From Acidithiobacillus sp. (lineage in GTDB: Bacteria > Pseudomonadota > Gammaproteobacteria > Acidithiobacillales > Acidithiobacillaceae), in contig JAPTWR010000171.1 of the NCBI GenBank assembly GCA_028065135.1, positions 1-64,000 of the forward strand: a DNA stretch of 64,000 nucleotides, read 5' to 3'. Of the stretch, positions 29,918-38,884 are shown piece after piece. Under the pieces are notes generated by a model. The model had not been told where the DNA came from, made no database searches, and saw nothing but the letters and a program-made list of their open reading frames with translations. The translations under genes and the position numbers were made by a program. Position 1 is the stretch's first letter. Each line of letters starts with the position of its first letter.

Positions 29918-30559
29918 ATGTTTTCGCACAAAAATAAATCATGGCTTCTCGTTTGCGCGACTTTGATGCTGGGCATGGCTGGAGGCGCCAGCGCTGCGCC
30001 AGCGCACTACGCGCCCCTCAATGGTAATCCGAACGGGAGCTATACCATCGATCCGCAGCATACCAATGTGTTGTTTACGATCGGTCATGTGGGGATTACC
30101 GAGTTTACCGGGCATTTCGACAAAATCTCCGGAACATACACCTTTAACAATACAACTCCACAAAAAGACCGGGTACGCATCACCATCCCTGCCGCCAGTA
30201 TCAATACCAACTTCGCGCTTCGCGACCAGCACCTGCGCAGCAAGGAGTTTTTTGATGTAAAGAAATATCCGGATATCACCTTCGTTAGCACCAAATATGC
30301 GCCCAACGGGGACAAGGCTGGAAATCTGTATGGCAACCTGACCATGCACGGTGTGACCAAGCCGGTCATGTTCAAGGTGCGTGAGATTGGTGCAGGCGAA
30401 ATTTCCTATTTGCCGAAACCCTGGGGCGGCTATTTGTCTGGTTTTGTCGCGACTACCACCATCCGCCGCTCTGATTTCGGTATGACCGCGTACTTGCCGG
30501 AGGGGCTATCCAATACCATCCACATCAAAGTCGAAGTGGAAGGCGTGAAACAATCTTGA
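29918..30559 (+). CDS. YceI family periplasmic protein
   Basis: YceI proteins are lipocalin-like periplasmic barrels that bind polyisoprenoids such as ubiquinone tails. From the ATG at 29918 (behind AGGAGG) the product is 213 residues with a signal peptide cut near GGASAAPA. Family motifs are GSYTIDPQHTNVLFTIGHVG, LRSKEFFDVKKYPDITFVS and LTMHGVTKPV. Pairing with the quinone reductase WrbA fits a link to quinones, though this is inference. An upstream start at 29867 would put extra residues before the signal peptide and is less likely. Confidence 0.9.
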   Translation: MFSHKNKSWLLVCATLMLGMAGGASAAPAHYAPLNGNPNGSYTIDPQHTNVLFTIGHVGITEFTGHFDKISGTYTFNNTTPQKDRVRITIPAASINTNFALRDQHLRSKEFFDVKKYPDITFVSTKYAPNGDKAGNLYGNLTMHGVTKPVMFKVREIGAGEISYLPKPWGGYLSGFVATTTIRRSDFGMTAYLPEGLSNTIHIKVEVEGVKQS

Positions 30560-30662
30560 CGGCTCTTCACCGAATCGGGTGGGCAGAGGGTGGAATGCTG
30601 TGGAGCGGTTCCACCGTGGTTCGCCGGTCATGCGATTTTTACCATGTCATCTGGCCAAGACG

Positions 30663-31421
30663 ATGCGCCCTGATTATCTGAACATACCCATCCGGGACTG
30701 CGGTGAGCCACTGCAGGAGATTCCCGAAGGCGACTTCCCACGGGTGGCCCCGCATCCTTATCTCGCACAGGGGGCGCCTTATGCCGGGTCGCCCTGGCGG
30801 CTGCGCTCCGGGGTGCTTTCTGCCCTGTATCGGGCGCAATCCGTGTTGTCGGCCCGCTGCCCCGGATGGCGCATCGCGCTGTTCGATGCCTATCGCCCCC
30901 TGGCGGTTCAGCACTTCATGGTCTGGGATGCCTTCCGGCGCGAGGCGCAGGCGATGGGCTGTCTCACCAGGCTCGCGTCCTGCGCCGGGCCGGATGCGTT
31001 GGCGCGTCTGGATCCCGAAATCCATACCCTGCTCGCCCCCAAAGTGTACCGCTTTTGGGGGATTCCCGACCCGGACCCCTGCCGTCCGCCACCGCACAGC
31101 ACGGGTGCCGCCATAGACTGCAAACTGGTGGATGGAGAAGGTCGGGATGTACCCATGGGCGGCCCTGTCGATGACTTCACCGACCGCGCCATCCCGAATT
31201 TTTACGCGTCTGCCCTGCCCGGAACGCCGGAGTATCTCCATCACCGGAATCGTGAGCTGCTGGTCTCGGTCATGACCCAGGCGGGGTTCGCGCAGCATGT
31301 TGGAGAATGGTGGCACTTCTCCATCGGAGACCAGATGTGGGCGCATGCGCTGGGCGCTGCATACGCGCTGTATGGGCGGATTCCCTTTGCCGCCATTGGC
31401 GCGCCAGCGCCCACAGGTTAG
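30663..31421 (+). CDS. D-alanyl-D-alanine dipeptidase, VanX type (M15D)
   Basis: This zinc dipeptidase cleaves D-Ala-D-Ala, typically for peptidoglycan turnover outside vancomycin-resistance clusters. The zinc motif SxHxxGxAxD is present as HSTGAAIDC with the first two ligands. The third ligand and catalytic Glu are in GEWWHFS. RIALFDAYRPLAVQ contains the conserved Arg. The start is uncertain: ATG at 30663 gives 252 residues and ATG at 30630 gives 11 more. No vanA or vanH genes are nearby, so antibiotic resistance is not implied. Confidence 0.85.
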   Translation: MRPDYLNIPIRDCGEPLQEIPEGDFPRVAPHPYLAQGAPYAGSPWRLRSGVLSALYRAQSVLSARCPGWRIALFDAYRPLAVQHFMVWDAFRREAQAMGCLTRLASCAGPDALARLDPEIHTLLAPKVYRFWGIPDPDPCRPPPHSTGAAIDCKLVDGEGRDVPMGGPVDDFTDRAIPNFYASALPGTPEYLHHRNRELLVSVMTQAGFAQHVGEWWHFSIGDQMWAHALGAAYALYGRIPFAAIGAPAPTG

Positions 31422-31470
31422 ACTAGGGCGCTTATCACGGGTCTCAAACCTCATTGTTCCGGAGAAAAAC

Positions 31471-32277
31471 ATGGCCGAGTTGCCAGAAATAGAACTGCTC
31501 AGACAAAAGCTGCGGCGCAATATCCTGCACAAGCGGGTCGGCGTCATGCAGATGCAGAATGCCAAGGGCGAGGCACTTCCGGATGGTGCCGGCATCGAAG
31601 ATGCCGCACTCAAAGGCAGGGCCATCACCGACCTGCATCGCTACGGTCAATACCTTTTCCTGGAACTGGATCGTAAAGACATCCTCGCCCTGCAGTTGGG
31701 TGGCGAGCTGAGCGGCGAACTCGAACGTGGCCCTGTTCATGCGGAAGGCGGGGAAGAACCTCGAGCGGCGGCATTGGAGATTCAGATCAACGGCCAGCAG
31801 CGTCTGCGTTTTCAGGGGACCCAGTTGAGTAACCGCCTGCGCATGCTGGATGAAAACAGCGATGTGGACTTCCTGACCAAGCTCGGCCCTGATCCACTGA
31901 TGGTGCATGGGGAAGGGCTTGGTATATTGCGCGAAGCCCTGAGCCGTCGCCGCAGCGCCCTGCGGAACATCCTGCTGGACGATGCCTTCGCGCCGGGCAT
32001 CGGCGGTACCTGGGCGGATGAAATCCTTTTTCAGGCCCGTCTGCGGCCGGATCGCACCGCGACCAGTCTCAGCGAAGAAGAGCGCGAGCGTTTCCTGGAG
32101 CAGATCCCCAAGGTGCTGGATCGCGCCGTGCGCTGTCAGGCGAAGACCAACCTGCTGCCCAAGACCTTCCTCACCCGCCATCGGGAAGACGGGCACTGCC
32201 CGAGCTGCGGCGGCGCGCTGGAGACCCTTTCGGTGGGAGGTAAAAACGCGCTGCTCTGCCCGGCCTGCCAGTCTTGA
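31471..32277 (+). CDS. Fpg/Nei-fold protein lacking the DNA glycosylase catalytic residues
   Basis: The 268-residue protein is clearly related to formamidopyrimidine-DNA glycosylase: MAELPEIELLRQKL, KLGPDPL, the ADEILFQARLRPDR helix and a C-terminal zinc finger (C243, C246, C263, C266). The catalytic set is not intact. The N-terminal nucleophile Pro is Ala, the Lys after the GK motif is Q60, the Asn of GxGN is G179 and the zinc-finger Arg is K258. Only the second-position Glu is kept. The start codon has a GGAG site, so mis-annotation of the N-terminus is unlikely. It may bind DNA without base excision. A standard mutM, if present, lies outside the window. Confidence 0.8.
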   Translation: MAELPEIELLRQKLRRNILHKRVGVMQMQNAKGEALPDGAGIEDAALKGRAITDLHRYGQYLFLELDRKDILALQLGGELSGELERGPVHAEGGEEPRAAALEIQINGQQRLRFQGTQLSNRLRMLDENSDVDFLTKLGPDPLMVHGEGLGILREALSRRRSALRNILLDDAFAPGIGGTWADEILFQARLRPDRTATSLSEEERERFLEQIPKVLDRAVRCQAKTNLLPKTFLTRHREDGHCPSCGGALETLSVGGKNALLCPACQS

Positions 32278-32303
32278 CAGGCGCTATGAGCCGGGCAGAT
32301 ACG

Positions 32304-32753
32304 CTACTTGTTCTTCCAGGGCAGGCCGCTGGCCTTCCAGCCGTCTACCTTGCCGCGCTGGCCATGGGCATCGTGTCTGCCCTCGAAACCACCAAGGACG
32401 TTGTAGCAATGGCTGTAGCCCAGATCGGCCAGATGTTCGGCGGCGGCCAGAGAGCGGCCACCTGTGCGGCAGAGCAGGAGCAGAAGATCATCAGGCTGAG
32501 CCTTCCCGCGCAGTTCTGCATCAAAATCGGGGTTGGGCGTCATGCCCGGATACAGTTGCCACGGCACATGGCAGCAACCTTCGACAAAGCCCGAAAAATC
32601 CAGCTCCGGGTGGGAACGCACGTCAACGAGGATGGCCTTGGGATGATCGCCCAACACGGTGTGTGCTTCTTCCGGGGTGAGGTCCCCGGCATGGCGTTTG
32701 CCCGCCGCCTGCGCCCGTTTCTGTGCTTCCTGCAAAATCGTTTCGGTACTCAT
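32304..32753 (-). CDS. rhodanese-like protein
   Basis: This single-domain sulfurtransferase-like protein has 149 residues. The active-site loop is LLCRTGGRSLAAAEHL with the persulfide-forming Cys, and LVDVRSHPELDFSGFVEG precedes it. The extra loop around WQLYPGMTPNPDFDAEL is typical of a rhodanese subfamily widespread in proteobacteria. The substrate is unknown. In a sulfur-oxidising host such proteins can carry sulfane sulfur, but the position between an Fpg paralogue and a metal transporter gives no pathway link. Confidence 0.85.
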   Translation of the reverse strand: MSTETILQEAQKRAQAAGKRHAGDLTPEEAHTVLGDHPKAILVDVRSHPELDFSGFVEGCCHVPWQLYPGMTPNPDFDAELRGKAQPDDLLLLLCRTGGRSLAAAEHLADLGYSHCYNVLGGFEGRHDAHGQRGKVDGWKASGLPWKNK

Positions 32754-32914
32754 CGTTCACCTTGTCCTGTAACGCCTTGTGGATGTCTGGACGATTAAAC
32801 AGTACATGCGCACATGCTGTCCATCTCTGTGTCCTCCATATCCCGGCTGCCGCTCATGGAGCGACCGGAGGTATGGTTCGTTGTCGGTATTGACATCGTG
32901 AAAGGTCCAGGCTA

Positions 32915-34090
32915 GTGGCGGAAAGCATCAGCCGCGCCGAGCGCGGCAGGCAGAACATGCGGGTGACCCTGGCGGGCGCGGGCACCAACGTGGTGCTGTT
33001 TTTCATCAAGCTGGCGGGGGGCATCCTGGGTCATTCCGATGCGCTGGTAGCCGACGCGGTTCACTCTCTTTCCGACCTGCTGTCGGACCTCGGGCTGGTG
33101 TTTGCCATGCGCTTCAGCAGCCAGCCGCCGGACCAGGAGCACCCCTACGGTCATGAGCGTTTTGAGACGCTGGCGGCGCTGGCGACGGGCACCCTGCTGG
33201 CCATCAACGGTGCGGGCATCGGGTATGAGGCGGTCCAGCGGCTCATTATCGGGCATTACGGCGTGCCGGATTTCTGGACGCTGTATATCGCCGCCTTCGC
33301 GATTGCCGCCAAAGAAACCCTCTATCAGATCACCATCCGGGTGGCGCAGCGAACCCGCTCCGCAGCGCTGCGCGTCAATGCCTGGGACCATCGTACCGAT
33401 GCCATTTCCAGCGTCATCGTCTTTATCGGCATTGGCGGCAGTTTGCTGGGGGCACCTTATCTCGATTCGGTCGTCGCCCTCATCGTCGCCCTCATGGTGT
33501 TGCGGATTGGCCTGGTCACCGGCTGGGAGGCGGTGCAGGAACTCGCCGACCGTGGCCTCGGTGATGAAGCGCTGGCCCATATCCGCGACGTGATCCTCGG
33601 CTGTGAAGGGGTGCGTGATCTGCATATGCTGAAGACGCGCAAAATCGGTCATCAGGCCCTGGCGGAGGTGCATTTGCAGGTGACGCCGACCCTGAGTGTT
33701 TCCGAGGGCCACCAGATTGCCGAGCGGGTACGGACGACGTTGTTGCGGCAGGTGGATGATCTCGCCGATGCCACCATCCATATCGACAGCGAAAATGATG
33801 CGGAAGGTGGCGTCCTCCTGTCGCCCCGTAGCGATATCGAAGCGGTGGTGCGCGAGCGCCTGCAAACGCTGGATCTGCCCGCCGAAGAGCAGATGACGCT
33901 GCATTATCTCCGGGGCGGTATGGTCATCTGCCTGCGTTATGCCTTGCCGTCATCCGCAACATTCGCTAGCCTGCAGGAGACGGAAACACAGATCCAGGAA
34001 GCCCTGCGGGGGCATGTGCCGGGTTTGCAGGAAGTGGACGTGGTCTGGTGCCTGGCTGAATCGCAGTTTTTGTCATCCGGCGCCCCATAA
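32915..34090 (+). CDS. cation diffusion facilitator (CDF) metal transporter
   Basis: This inner-membrane divalent metal/H+ antiporter has 391 residues. Metal-binding helices show HSDALVADAVHSLSDLLSD (DxxxD-type site) and NAWDHRTDAISSVIV. HPYGHERFETLAAL lies in the first cytoplasmic loop. Two C-terminal ferredoxin-like stretches (about 205-290 and 300-385) make it longer than the usual 300-residue CDF. It begins at GTG 32915. The metal (Fe, Zn, Mn or Co) cannot be assigned. The 161 bp separating it from the divergent rhodanese hold no recognised feature. Confidence 0.88.
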   Translation: MAESISRAERGRQNMRVTLAGAGTNVVLFFIKLAGGILGHSDALVADAVHSLSDLLSDLGLVFAMRFSSQPPDQEHPYGHERFETLAALATGTLLAINGAGIGYEAVQRLIIGHYGVPDFWTLYIAAFAIAAKETLYQITIRVAQRTRSAALRVNAWDHRTDAISSVIVFIGIGGSLLGAPYLDSVVALIVALMVLRIGLVTGWEAVQELADRGLGDEALAHIRDVILGCEGVRDLHMLKTRKIGHQALAEVHLQVTPTLSVSEGHQIAERVRTTLLRQVDDLADATIHIDSENDAEGGVLLSPRSDIEAVVRERLQTLDLPAEEQMTLHYLRGGMVICLRYALPSSATFASLQETETQIQEALRGHVPGLQEVDVVWCLAESQFLSSGAP

Positions 34091-34102
34091 TGGTGCGATT
34101 TT

Positions 34103-34138
34103 TGGTGTTGCACCATAATAATGCACGATATTGGTGCA
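34103..34138 (+). promoter_or_regulatory. candidate NtrC binding sites upstream of glnA
   Basis: TGCACGATATTGGTGCA at 34122-34138 matches the NtrC palindrome TGCAC-N7-GTGCA. Just upstream TGGTGTTGCACCA (34103-34115) is another GCACC/GGTGC palindrome with shorter spacing. Both lie 40-90 bp upstream of a sigma-54-type promoter. Confidence 0.6.
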
Positions 34139-34178
34139 ACATCTATGGGGTTATGCATCCCTTGCTCCGGTTATAGTC

Positions 34179-34194
34179 TGGTATGAATTTTGTT
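34179..34194 (+). promoter_or_regulatory. sigma-54-type promoter of glnA
   Basis: TGGTATGAATTTTGTT matches TGGYAYR-N4-TTGCW at all positions except the C of the -12 element (T here). Predicted start of transcription is near 34205, about 40 bases before the glnA ATG. The NtrC-like sites upstream support nitrogen-regulated use. Confidence 0.6.
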
Positions 34195-34244
34195 AAGAGA
34201 GTTTGTTTCGGGTCGTACATATTTCTTGATTGGAGGAGAAGCAA

Positions 34245-35660
34245 ATGGGTTACAGCCCCAGTGATGTGGTCAAATTGATTCAGGAAAAAGACATCAAGTT
34301 CATTGATTTCCGTTTTACGGATACCAAGGGTAAGGAGCAGCACGTCTCCGTTCCCGGGCATGTCATCGAAGAAGACACCTTTACCGAAGGCAAGGCTTTT
34401 GACGGCTCCTCCATCGCCGGCTGGAAGGGCATCAACGAGTCCGACATGATTCTTCTGCCTGACCCGGATTCTGCGGTGCTCGACCCCTTTATGGATGAAA
34501 CCACGCTTCTTCTCCGCTGCGACGTCATCGAGCCCGCCACTGGTCAGGGCTATGAGCGCGATCCCCGCTCCGTGGCCAAGCGCGCCGAAATCTACCTGAA
34601 GAGCACCGGTATTGCCGACACGTCTTTCTTCGGTCCCGAAAACGAATTCTTCGTGTTCGATTCCGTGACCTGGAATATCGATATGAGTGGTTGCGCCTAC
34701 AAGGTGGACGCCGAAGAAGCCGCCTGGAATTCGGGCAAGGAATATGAATCCGGCAATATGGGCCATCGCCCCGGCGTGAAGGGGGGGTATTTCCCGGTTC
34801 CGCCGGTGGACTCCGCTCAGGACCTGCGCTCGGCCATGTGCCTGGCCATGGAAGAGATGGGTCTGAAAGTGGAAGTCCATCACCATGAGGTGGCCACGGC
34901 CGGGCAGCACGAAATCGGCGTCGGTTTCAATACGCTGACCCGCAAGGCGGATGAGGTGCAGATCCTCAAGTATGTCGTCCACAACGTGGCGGCGGCCTAC
35001 GGCCAGACGGCCACCTTCATGCCCAAGCCCGTCGTCGGTGACAACGGCAGCGGCATGCACGTCCACCAGTCCCTCGGCAAGGACGGCAAGAACATCTTCG
35101 CGGGAGATCTGTACGGCGGATTGTCGGAAATCGCGCTGTATTACATCGGCGGCATCATTAAACACGCGAAGGCGGTCAATGCGTTGACCAACCCCAGTAC
35201 CAACAGCTACAAGCGTCTGGTACCTCATTTCGAGGCCCCGGTGCTACTCGCCTACTCCGCCAAGAACCGTTCGGCATCCATCCGCATTCCCTACGTCAAC
35301 AGTCCCAAGGCACGGCGCATCGAAGTGCGTTTCCCGGACTCTACCGCCAACCCCTACCTGGCATTCTCTGCCATGTTGATGGCGGGTCTGGACGGTATCC
35401 AGAACAAAATCCATCCCGGCGACGCCATGGACAAGAATCTTTACGACCTGCCCGCCGAGGAACAGGCCAATATCCCCGGTGTGGCCGCCTCTCTGGAAGA
35501 AGCCCTGCGTGCCCTGGAAGCCGACCATGACTTCCTCATGAAGGGTGGGGTGTTCTCCGAGAGCTGGCTGGAAGGATATCTGGACGTGAAATGGGCCGAA
35601 GTGCAGACCCTGCGCGTGACCACCCATCCGGTGGAGTTCCAGATGTACTACAGTCTCTGA
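34245..35660 (+). CDS. glnA: glutamine synthetase type I
   Basis: This dodecameric enzyme forms glutamine from glutamate, ammonia and ATP. The 471-residue protein starts at [17 protein letters not shown] lies nine bases upstream. Motifs include [19 protein letters not shown] with active-site Glu residues, [15 protein letters not shown] and [11 protein letters not shown]400 in NLYDLPAEE is the adenylylation site, so GlnE/P-II control is expected. P-II (glnB) lies elsewhere in this window. The upstream region has NtrC-like sites and a sigma-54-type promoter. A strong terminator follows, so glnA is probably monocistronic; no glnL/glnG (ntrBC) follows. Confidence 0.97.
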   Translation: MGYSPSDVVKLIQEKDIKFIDFRFTDTKGKEQHVSVPGHVIEEDTFTEGKAFDGSSIAGWKGINESDMILLPDPDSAVLDPFMDETTLLLRCDVIEPATGQGYERDPRSVAKRAEIYLKSTGIADTSFFGPENEFFVFDSVTWNIDMSGCAYKVDAEEAAWNSGKEYESGNMGHRPGVKGGYFPVPPVDSAQDLRSAMCLAMEEMGLKVEVHHHEVATAGQHEIGVGFNTLTRKADEVQILKYVVHNVAAAYGQTATFMPKPVVGDNGSGMHVHQSLGKDGKNIFAGDLYGGLSEIALYYIGGIIKHAKAVNALTNPSTNSYKRLVPHFEAPVLLAYSAKNRSASIRIPYVNSPKARRIEVRFPDSTANPYLAFSAMLMAGLDGIQNKIHPGDAMDKNLYDLPAEEQANIPGVAASLEEALRALEADHDFLMKGGVFSESWLEGYLDVKWAEVQTLRVTTHPVEFQMYYSL

Positions 35661-35704
35661 GACCGGGTACTCCCTGCCGTTGCGGTCTTTCCCCCGGTAT
35701 CATC

Positions 35705-35734
35705 AGCCCCGTGCTTTAGGCGGGGCTTTTTTTA
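35705..35734 (+). terminator. Rho-independent terminator of glnA
   Basis: A perfect AGCCCCG/CGGGGCT stem with a nine-base loop is followed by seven T residues (running past the stem), 45 bp after the glnA stop. Confidence 0.9.
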
Positions 35735-35803
35735 TGCCACCTTGACAATACGGGGCTTGGCGACCATATACGGAAATGCCGCGCTGGTCAGGAGAACAGG
35801 CTG

Positions 35804-36373
35804 ATGAAGTACAGGGAATCCCCTTTTACGTCCGGTAAAGGTGAATCAAAGCATTTAGCAACGGCGGGAGCGTGTATTTTCCTGTCGGCCTTTCTGATCA
35901 GCACTTCCGTGGATGCATCAACCATTTATCGCTGGGTGGGTGGCGGTGGCGTAGTCAGCTACGGTGAAACTCCGCCGCCGGGTGCCAAAGGCGTCGAACA
36001 GATTTCCGGGGCGCCACAGGTTTCGGCCAGTACGCCGATGCCTGGGTCGGTGGTCGCCGGTGCCACTTCGACGCCGGAACCCGCCGTGCCCACGCCCGCC
36101 GCCCGGCCTGCGGCGAACCCGGCATTGAAGCGTCTGCAGGGGGAATTGCTCGCGGCGCGGCTGACCCTGATTCAGGCGACAAAAGACTATGAGCAGGGCA
36201 AGGCCATCCGCACCGGAAACGAGCGCAATTATGCGCGCTACCTGGAGCGGGTAAACGGCCTGAAACAGGTGATGGATGCGGCGCAGTTGCGGGTATTGCT
36301 GCTGCAGCGGCAGATTCAGCAGGTGCAGAATGAAAACCCGGCGCCAGCGGCGTCAGCGCGCGCGGCGCATTAG
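35804..36373 (+). CDS. DUF4124 domain secreted protein
   Basis: The 189-residue protein has an N-terminal signal or anchor (AGACIFLSAFLISTSVDAS). A DUF4124 domain follows (STIYRWVGGGGVVSYGETPPPGAKG), the short beta motif seen in many proteobacterial envelope proteins. A Pro/Ala/Thr-rich linker (about 75-105) leads to a helical, coiled-coil-like C-terminus (LLAARLTLIQATKDYEQ). Function unknown. Some members contact the cell envelope. It stands between glnA and surE with about 100 bp on each side. Confidence 0.75.
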   Translation: MKYRESPFTSGKGESKHLATAGACIFLSAFLISTSVDASTIYRWVGGGGVVSYGETPPPGAKGVEQISGAPQVSASTPMPGSVVAGATSTPEPAVPTPAARPAANPALKRLQGELLAARLTLIQATKDYEQGKAIRTGNERNYARYLERVNGLKQVMDAAQLRVLLLQRQIQQVQNENPAPAASARAAH

Positions 36374-36474
36374 TCTGCGGGGAGTGGTGCGTGCGCGGAG
36401 GAGGATAGACCCGGAGGCGTTTCGTAGCTTACTATGGACGCCAAAGTAGTCACTGCCTGCCTTTTGGAGACCTG

Positions 36475-37227
36475 ATGCCGCGTTTCTTGATTAGTAACGA
36501 CGATGGTTATCTGGCACCGGGACTGGCGGCACTTGCGGAAGCGATAAAGCCTTTGGGCGATCTGGAAGTACTGGCGCCGGAGCAGGACCGGAGCGGCGCC
36601 AGCAACTCCCTCACCCTGGACCGGCCTCTGCGGATGCGCACCGGGCTCAACGGATTTCACTATCTGATCGGCGGTACGCCTACCGACTGCGTTCACCTCG
36701 CAGTCACCGGAATTTTCGCGGAAACACCGGATATGGTAATCTCGGGCATCAACCGGGGAGCCAACATGGGGGACGATGTGCTCTACTCAGGCACCGTGGC
36801 CGCAGCCACCGAGGGGCGTTTCCTGGGGCTGCCCGCCATGGCGGTTTCCTTGGCCGGGCGCGATTGCACCCACTTTTCGACTGCGGCGCGGGTCGCCGCC
36901 AAACTGGTGACCGGGGTGCTGAGTCACGCGCTGCCTGCCGATACCATCCTCAATGTGAACGTGCCGGATTTGCCCTACGATGAAATCCGTGGATTTGAAG
37001 TGACGCGCCTGGGGCGTCGCCACAAGAGCGACATGGTGATACCGGCGGCGGATCCCCGCGGCGATCCCGTTTACTGGATTGGCCCTTCCGGGCGTGAAGC
37101 AGACGCCGGTCCCGGTACCGACTTTGACGCAGTGCGTCGCGGTTATGTTTCCATTACCCCGCTGGACCTGGATATGACCCGTTACAATTTTCTGGAGGGC
37201 TTGAGTCAATGGCTGCTTCGTTGCTAG
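36475..37227 (+). CDS. surE: 5'/3'-nucleotidase SurE
   Basis: SurE is a stationary-phase survival nucleotidase and exopolyphosphatase. The 250-residue protein opens with [16 protein letters not shown], the metal-binding Asp-Asp motif. It continues with [25 protein letters not shown] and [22 protein letters not shown], all classic family signatures. It overlaps pcm by 19 bases, and pcm overlaps rpoS. This preserves the widely conserved stress cluster, but without nlpD between pcm and rpoS. Confidence 0.96.
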   Translation: MPRFLISNDDGYLAPGLAALAEAIKPLGDLEVLAPEQDRSGASNSLTLDRPLRMRTGLNGFHYLIGGTPTDCVHLAVTGIFAETPDMVISGINRGANMGDDVLYSGTVAAATEGRFLGLPAMAVSLAGRDCTHFSTAARVAAKLVTGVLSHALPADTILNVNVPDLPYDEIRGFEVTRLGRRHKSDMVIPAADPRGDPVYWIGPSGREADAGPGTDFDAVRRGYVSITPLDLDMTRYNFLEGLSQWLLRC

Positions 37228-37937
37228 CCCTGAGTCGTGAAGTCGGCATGATTTCCCCGCGCACGCGGGGAAGAATGGTGCTCCGTCTGCGCGCGGACGG
37301 CATCCGTGATGAGCGGGTGCTGGACGCGATGAACCGGGTTCCGCGTCATCGCTTTGTCGCCCAGGCGCTGGCGGGACGGGCCTATGAGCCGGTATCGCTG
37401 CCCATTGGTTACGGGCAGACCATCTCCCAGCCCTGGATGGTGGCGCGGATGATGGAAGCGATTCTGGAGGAGCGGGAGGAGGTCCCCCGGCGAGTGCTGG
37501 AGATCGGTACAGGGTCTGCTTACCAGACCGCCGTGCTGGCGGAGCTAGGGGCGGAGGTCTTCAGTATCGAGCGTATCGGCCCGCTGCAAGAAAGGGCGAC
37601 CGCATTGCTGGGCAGGCTGGGCTATCGCCAGGTGCATCTGCAGCATGGCGATGGCAGCGGCGGCTGGCCGGAAAAAGCCCCCTTTGACGCAATTGTCATT
37701 ACCGCTGCCGTGCCCTGCGCACTGGCGCCCCTTTACCGCCAGTTGTGCGCCGGAGGCAGTCTGGTAATGCCGGTGGAGGAGGGAGGGGGGCAGCATTTGC
37801 AGGTCAGTCATTGGGATGGTAACGCTGCGCGGGTGATCGCGCTGGGCAGTTGCCATTTTGTCCCCTTGCTAGCGGGTACCGTTTCTGTGGCCTCAGGAGA
37901 GTGTGCGGATGATAAACGCAATCGGAGACGAGGATGA
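37209..37937 (+). CDS. pcm: protein-L-isoaspartate O-methyltransferase
   Basis: Pcm repairs isoaspartyl residues in ageing proteins using S-adenosylmethionine. The 242-residue protein has the start region [12 protein letters not shown], then [23 protein letters not shown]. The SAM-binding [18 protein letters not shown] and [10 protein letters not shown] also match the family. It is slightly longer than usual at the C-terminus, which runs 29 bases into rpoS. The overlap implies coupled translation of surE, pcm and rpoS. Confidence 0.94.
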   Translation: MAASLLALSREVGMISPRTRGRMVLRLRADGIRDERVLDAMNRVPRHRFVAQALAGRAYEPVSLPIGYGQTISQPWMVARMMEAILEEREEVPRRVLEIGTGSAYQTAVLAELGAEVFSIERIGPLQERATALLGRLGYRQVHLQHGDGSGGWPEKAPFDAIVITAAVPCALAPLYRQLCAGGSLVMPVEEGGGQHLQVSHWDGNAARVIALGSCHFVPLLAGTVSVASGECADDKRNRRRG

Positions 37938-38862
37938 GGACGGGGGGGGTCCAGATGCATCCCCGATATCGGAACAGGACGAGGATGCTCCGGAAAAGAT
38001 CGATGGAGCGGAAGATTTCGGCGAGACGCCCGACTGGGATGCCACCCGCTGTTATCTTCGGGAGATCGGACACAGCCCGCTGCTGACAGCGGAGCAGGAA
38101 GTGACCCTGGGGCGCCTGGTGCAGGCTGGCGATCAGGCTGCGCGTTGCACCATGATAGAGAGCAATCTCCGCCTGGTAGTAAAAGTGGCGCGACACTACC
38201 TCAACCGGGGCTTGCCACTTCTGGACCTGATCGAAGAGGGCAACCTCGGGCTGATCCGTGCGGTGGAGAAATTTGATCCGGAACGCGGCTTTCGCTTCTC
38301 TACCTATGCGACCTGGTGGATTCGTCAGAATATCGAGCGGGCGCTGATGAATCAGACTCGCACCATCCGCCTGCCCATTCACGTGATGAAGGAACTCAGC
38401 GCGGTGCTGCGCGTCACCCGCTGTCTTGCACAAACTCTGCAGCGGGACCCGACGCCGGAAGAGGTGGCAGAAGCTTTGGATCGTTCCGTCGACGCGGTCC
38501 GCGATTGCCTGGAAATGGATGGCCGGGTGACAAGCCTGGATATGCCCTACGGCAGGGGGTCGGATCGTTCCCTGGCCGACCTGGTGGCAGACACCAACGC
38601 AGTAGGCGTGGAACAGCGGCTGGAGAACCAGAGTCTTTCCCGACAGGTGCACCATTGGATTGCGACCATGGCCGAAAAACATCGCCTCGTGCTGCTCTGG
38701 CGCTTCGGGCTGGACGGTACGGACGGGGCGACGTTGGAAGAGGTGGGCTCCCGCCTCGGCATTACCCGGGAGCGGGTGCGCCAGATTCAGGTGGAGGCGC
38801 TGCTGGTGTTGCGCCAGCGCATCGAAGCGGAAGGGTTGGCACCCGAGGGCCTGTTCGGTTGA
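37909..38862 (+). CDS. rpoS: RNA polymerase sigma factor RpoS
   Basis: This stationary-phase sigma factor has 317 residues from the ATG at 37909, chosen because AGGAGA lies nine bases upstream; a GTG at 37903 is possible. Region 1.2 has YLREIGHSPLLTAEQE. Region 2 has SNLRLVVKVARHYLNRGLPLLDLI and FSTYATWWIRQNIERAL (-10 recognition). Region 4 has GITRERVRQIQVEAL. The acidic N-terminus (about 45 residues) is short. The surE-pcm-rpoS order confirms RpoS rather than another primary-type sigma. Confidence 0.93.
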   Translation: MINAIGDEDEDGGGPDASPISEQDEDAPEKIDGAEDFGETPDWDATRCYLREIGHSPLLTAEQEVTLGRLVQAGDQAARCTMIESNLRLVVKVARHYLNRGLPLLDLIEEGNLGLIRAVEKFDPERGFRFSTYATWWIRQNIERALMNQTRTIRLPIHVMKELSAVLRVTRCLAQTLQRDPTPEEVAEALDRSVDAVRDCLEMDGRVTSLDMPYGRGSDRSLADLVADTNAVGVEQRLENQSLSRQVHHWIATMAEKHRLVLLWRFGLDGTDGATLEEVGSRLGITRERVRQIQVEALLVLRQRIEAEGLAPEGLFG

Positions 38863-38884
38863 CGCCTGGCCGATTCCGCAGATT

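Noticed and set aside
30663..31421. vancomycin resistance gene
   Set aside because: The M15D dipeptidase motifs are present but no vanA or vanH homologues are nearby, so a chromosomal peptidoglycan role is more likely.
34150..34167. sigma-54 promoter around TTATGCATCCCTTGCT
   Set aside because: The GG to GC spacing is 13 instead of 10; the site at 34179 fits better.
34143..35228. 361-codon open frame on the minus strand
   Set aside because: It lies fully antisense to glnA; the frame is a by-product of GC-rich codon usage and has no family motifs.
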